NCBI GenBank assembly: GCA_013396995.1 | Contig: VWZP01005802.1 | Span: forward strand, 1-64,000 | Direction of reading: 5' to 3' | Length of the DNA: 64,000 bases | DNA from: Dicaeum eximium | Lineage: Eukaryota; Chordata; Aves; Passeriformes; Dicaeidae | Part shown: positions 60,640 through 64,000 of the stretch, piece after piece | Layout: each line of letters begins with the position of its first letter | Numbering within the stretch: position 1 is the first letter of the stretch | Position numbers and translations under genes: made by a program | Notes under the pieces: model-generated | What the model saw: only the letters and a program-made list of their open reading frames with translations | Told to the model about the DNA's origin: nothing | Database searches by the model: none

Positions 60640-62494
60640 AAGGAGCTGAGCTCATGTGCTGCCACAAAGGCTGGGGGCAAGTTAAGGCTGGTAAAGTTGT
60701 TGAATCCATTTCAACAGTCCCTCTTTCCTCCTCTCGTGCAAGATAATGACTCAAGAAGGACTAAGGGCAAGCCATCCCATCCCTCTCTTGTTTCCTACAG
60801 GGTTCCTTTCCAAAATTTTGATTCTTTAAAACCATTTTAATTTTAGTGCTACATGTGTTATATTTGCCCAATTATGATATAAGAAATGACTTGACTTATC
60901 AGAAATATGTTTGGTGCTAACACTAATAATACAGGAATACAGGGTACACTTAGTAAAGGAAAACCTCAATTAAGGCTGAGGATTCCCTTGTCAGGCTGCA
61001 GCCCACTTCAAGGTTCTGCCCAGGTTAATAGAGCAGAAGTTGCAGTGCCCCAAGGCCTTAAGCAGTGAGCATATTCTGGCTTCAAAAGGACACTCTAAAC
61101 ACTCTAAAAAATCAGAGGTTCACTTAAAAGATGTGGTTTGAAAGACTAATTCTCCATGCATTAGGGACAATACTTATAATATACCTTATAATACCTTAGC
61201 TTTTGGATGAGACATCTAGGAAGTTACAGATCTGGAGGAAGTGGGAGGGTAAAGCAGCACCATAGTGGGTGGCTGATTATATCCATATAAATATACCCCT
61301 TGTGGTGTGGATGCTTTTCGCTTAAACCATTGTGGCAAAATGTGATTTATTACTGCAAGGCAGATTGACAGTTCAGTCTGAGAAGTTCTGAAAAGGGAGA
61401 TTTGAAAAGCTTCATTAAAGGAATTATAGAGATGGGCTGCGAGGAGGTCCCTAAGAAAACTTTGTAAGAGATTTTGCTTTCCAATATAATTCCCCATTAA
61501 AGTAAATGAGCATGAACTTTGCAAAGAAATGAGGCATTATGTCCCATGAGATTTCATCTACCTGTCACTGTGGTCAATGAAAGAACTTGCATTAATCAAA
61601 AAAGAGAAATGTTTTCTTCTAATCCCTGAGGGAACCTGAAGACCCATAATTTTTTCACATTTGGTTTAATTCATGTGCTTTTCTTTTCATCAGTCTTTTC
61701 ATTACCTGTGCATCTCATTAATGCAAAGGAAAGAGTTTCTGTAGAAGAATTTTTTTTTTTCTGGCAAAAAATCAAAAGTCTCCAGCTTGCTGAAAATATT
61801 GGGTTTCAAAACTGAACTTCAGTGCAATCCTCTCAAAAGTGTTTTCTTCATCCTTTGCATACCTAACTCAGGCACTGAGGATCTACTTGGGAGAAACACT
61901 CAGCATGTCCAGTTGTATCAGTAGTAAGCTGTGCTCCAGCACAGGAGGTGTTTGGCTGGTATGTTCAGAAAAATGGGATGTGGTACTTCATAAGCGATGT
62001 CCAGAGTGAATGGAGATGCCAGATTTTATTATCAGTCCTCTGCAGAGGAATAGAGATTTTGAGAACACAGATTGCTGCTTTATTTCCCAGTGTGTGTGTG
62101 CAAGTGTAGTGACAAATGCCATAGAAGAGCAAAAAAAATATTGGCCAGATGGTCACTAACCAAAAATCGTGGGGGAAATAACTTTTTGTTAACTTGTTCA
62201 ATGCTTTATAAAGTCACTGAAGGGATTTATTCCAAATTAAAAATAGAGTGTTAATTTATCATTCAGGACTGCGTTCACATGTATACAAATCAAGAGGACA
62301 AATGAAAAGAAAACAATAAAATTACCATCCCTAAATTGTTAGCACTTGAATTTGCAGTCATGATGTTCATTTAGTGTACAATTTTGCATGTAAAAATTCT
62401 TGAGTATTACAGACTTAAAGGTAAATGTGAGTCGCAAGAAATTACATAAGAAGAGCTGTACAGAAAATACATTGCTAATAAAACATTTCACTTT

Positions 62495-62550
62495 CTCAGA
62501 CATTAGCAAGTCACTTCGATCTGCATCTCAGTGTTGACCTGTATTGAAAT
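62495..62550 (+). mobile_element. Possible MIR core scrap
   Basis: cattagcaagtcacttcgat, ctgcatctcagtg resembles the MIR core ('gggcaagtcacttaacctct','gtgcctcag'). Only about 35 bases fit. Confidence 0.35.
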
Positions 62551-62564
62551 GTGTGTGTGTGTGT
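62551..62564 (+). repeat. (GT)7 microsatellite
   Basis: Seven pure GT units, immediately next to a possible MIR core scrap. Confidence 0.9.
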
Positions 62565-64000
62565 CATGAACAATGTGCTGGGACTGCTCAGGAGATCTCC
62601 AGAAGGCAAAAGCTGTTACGAAATGGATTACAACTTTTCAGACAGTGAAAGAACAGACCACAATCTCAAATGCTGCTCTAACAAGCAGCAAAGTACTACT
62701 TGTATGGTAGCATGAACAATGGAGCCTCAGTCTTGTAATCATAATAAAAAGGAAGAAGGGTTTGTTTCCAACATGAGAGCTTTCCAAATGCACTCACATT
62801 CCAAGAAAGGCTGGGGGAGCAGACATGTTCCTAGAAGATGCTCATAAACGTCACAATCCATTGTTGAAGGTGCTTAGACTCTCCCAGAATCAGTCCTGGG
62901 TTGGCAGCTCCCTTGAGAAAAATTGAATCACTCTTTGCTATCTAGAAAATATAATTTAATGACAGTGTAAAAGACATGTCAGTTCTTGTCTCTGTCACCC
63001 TTCCATCTACAGGTTTTTCACTGGGAATGCAGTAAAGTTTAGCTTTTTTTGCCTTTTTTTCCCCCCCTTCTGTCTTCTGAGGCTACTCCAAACTTGTTCT
63101 GTGTAGTTATTCTGTGCTATTTTGAATCAGAAATACTCAGCTCAGCAGCTGAGTATTTTGTTTGTCACTTGGATAGATTTATGTCACGTATTCTCTTCAA
63201 GGAAAACCACAGGAATACAGGCACGAAGATGATAGCAGAGAAGGAGCTGGCCAGGAGCAGTTATTAGACTGTAACTTGCCATGCTGCTGCAGGAAAAGCA
63301 CAACACATTGGCTCTTTGGGGATATCACCTTTCAACCTCCCACCCCTCCTCAAGCCCTTGTACTCATGGACATTACCTTGTGGAGAGGAGTGAAACACAA
63401 ACATCCTTCTGTGCCCTGCCTGAGCTTCCTGACCTACTCCAAGGTGCTAGTGGAAGAAATGTTTAAAGTTTCCTCCTTAAAACCTCCACTAGGCTTTAAA
63501 ATGGAATTTAAGTATGAGATTGAGAAGATATAAAGGAACCTACTGTTGAAGGCTATGACAGAGACCTGTGACTGATGATCATCTTTCTTTTGGCTCTCTT
63601 TCTTTGTGAGATGAGAAATTTGGAGCTGGAGCCTTAGCCAGCATATATGTGGGATGACCAAAGGATCCAGAGCTGGTTCAGAACATTTTTGCACTGGTGA
63701 ATTGTGAGCAGGAAGGAACGAATTCACTCAAGGAAAACCAAACAAGGTGTTATTTGTTTTTTTTTTAACTAACAGAAGTTGGAGCTTCCAAAAAAACCCA
63801 CAAAACTGCTATGGTAATGGATTAGAATGACCTCAAAACAAGAAAATGCTTATGTCATTGAGTCCTCCTTCCTATTCCAGCTTGAATTTCAGAGTGAAGT
63901 TCTAGACAGACTGGGAGACCTTAATTTTGTCTGCAAAACTAGAGTCTGTCGAAAGATGGTCTTATCTGAATATTTCCAGTGAGTTTAGTTTGCAGCCACA

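Larger units (their letters stand above)
60640..64000. other. Unique stretch to the window end
   Basis: No gene or transposon recognised except a possible MIR scrap at 62495-62550 and a (GT)7 run at 62551-62564. Frames are below 105 codons and lack known motifs. Confidence 0.5.

Overview
This window reads as non-coding nuclear DNA of a bird, most likely a songbird (passerine). Recognisable interspersed repeats are CR1 LINE fragments, avian LTRs of endogenous retroviruses and a few very old MIR-like relics. There is no trace of bacterial gene organisation or mammalian L1/Alu. The CR1 and LTR families point directly to birds; the passerine placement is inference from an LTR type (56334-57076, 27249-27400) that I associate with songbird genomes.

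I find no convincing host protein-coding gene. Open frames are short (at most about 170 codons), many begin at TTG or GTG, they overlap on both strands, and none resembles a known family except those inside CR1. The best candidate for a real exon is a 156-nt stretch at 25158-25313 on the minus strand, open in one frame and preceded by a good polypyrimidine-AG site, but its donor is weak and no neighbouring exon was found.

Layout. 1-5.4 kb is the most repeat-rich part: a CR1 scrap (1752-1850), an ERVL-type LTR (2216-2690), a CR1 3' end (2852-2963), a 0.7 kb CR1 tail on the minus strand (3804-4490) and a pure (CTAT)16 microsatellite (5321-5384). 5.4-12.9 kb is plain unique sequence. 12966-14160 holds a minus-strand CR1 whose endonuclease region is joined almost directly to its 3' UTR, with the reverse transcriptase missing. 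14.2-23.5 kb is mostly unique with a small tandem duplication, a perfect hairpin and two MIR-like relics. 23575-24056 is the best preserved CR1 3' end. 24-36 kb is unique apart from an LTR fragment (27249). 36.0-36.6 kb has two CR1 scraps in opposite orientation. 36.6-56.3 kb is mostly unique, with a 43-bp tandem duplication (43011) and a dense TAAT cluster (48883-48935). 56334-57076 is a complete solo LTR with a perfect 5-bp target-site duplication. 57-64 kb has one more CR1 3' end (60427-60639) and otherwise unique DNA.

Nothing here amounts to a new biological system. The useful observations are the CR1 internal deletion, the solo LTR with intact boundaries and U3 repeats, a probable assembly artefact at the N in that LTR, the candidate exon, and a few candidate regulatory clusters. 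All family assignments are from memory of the consensus sequences; no database search was run.
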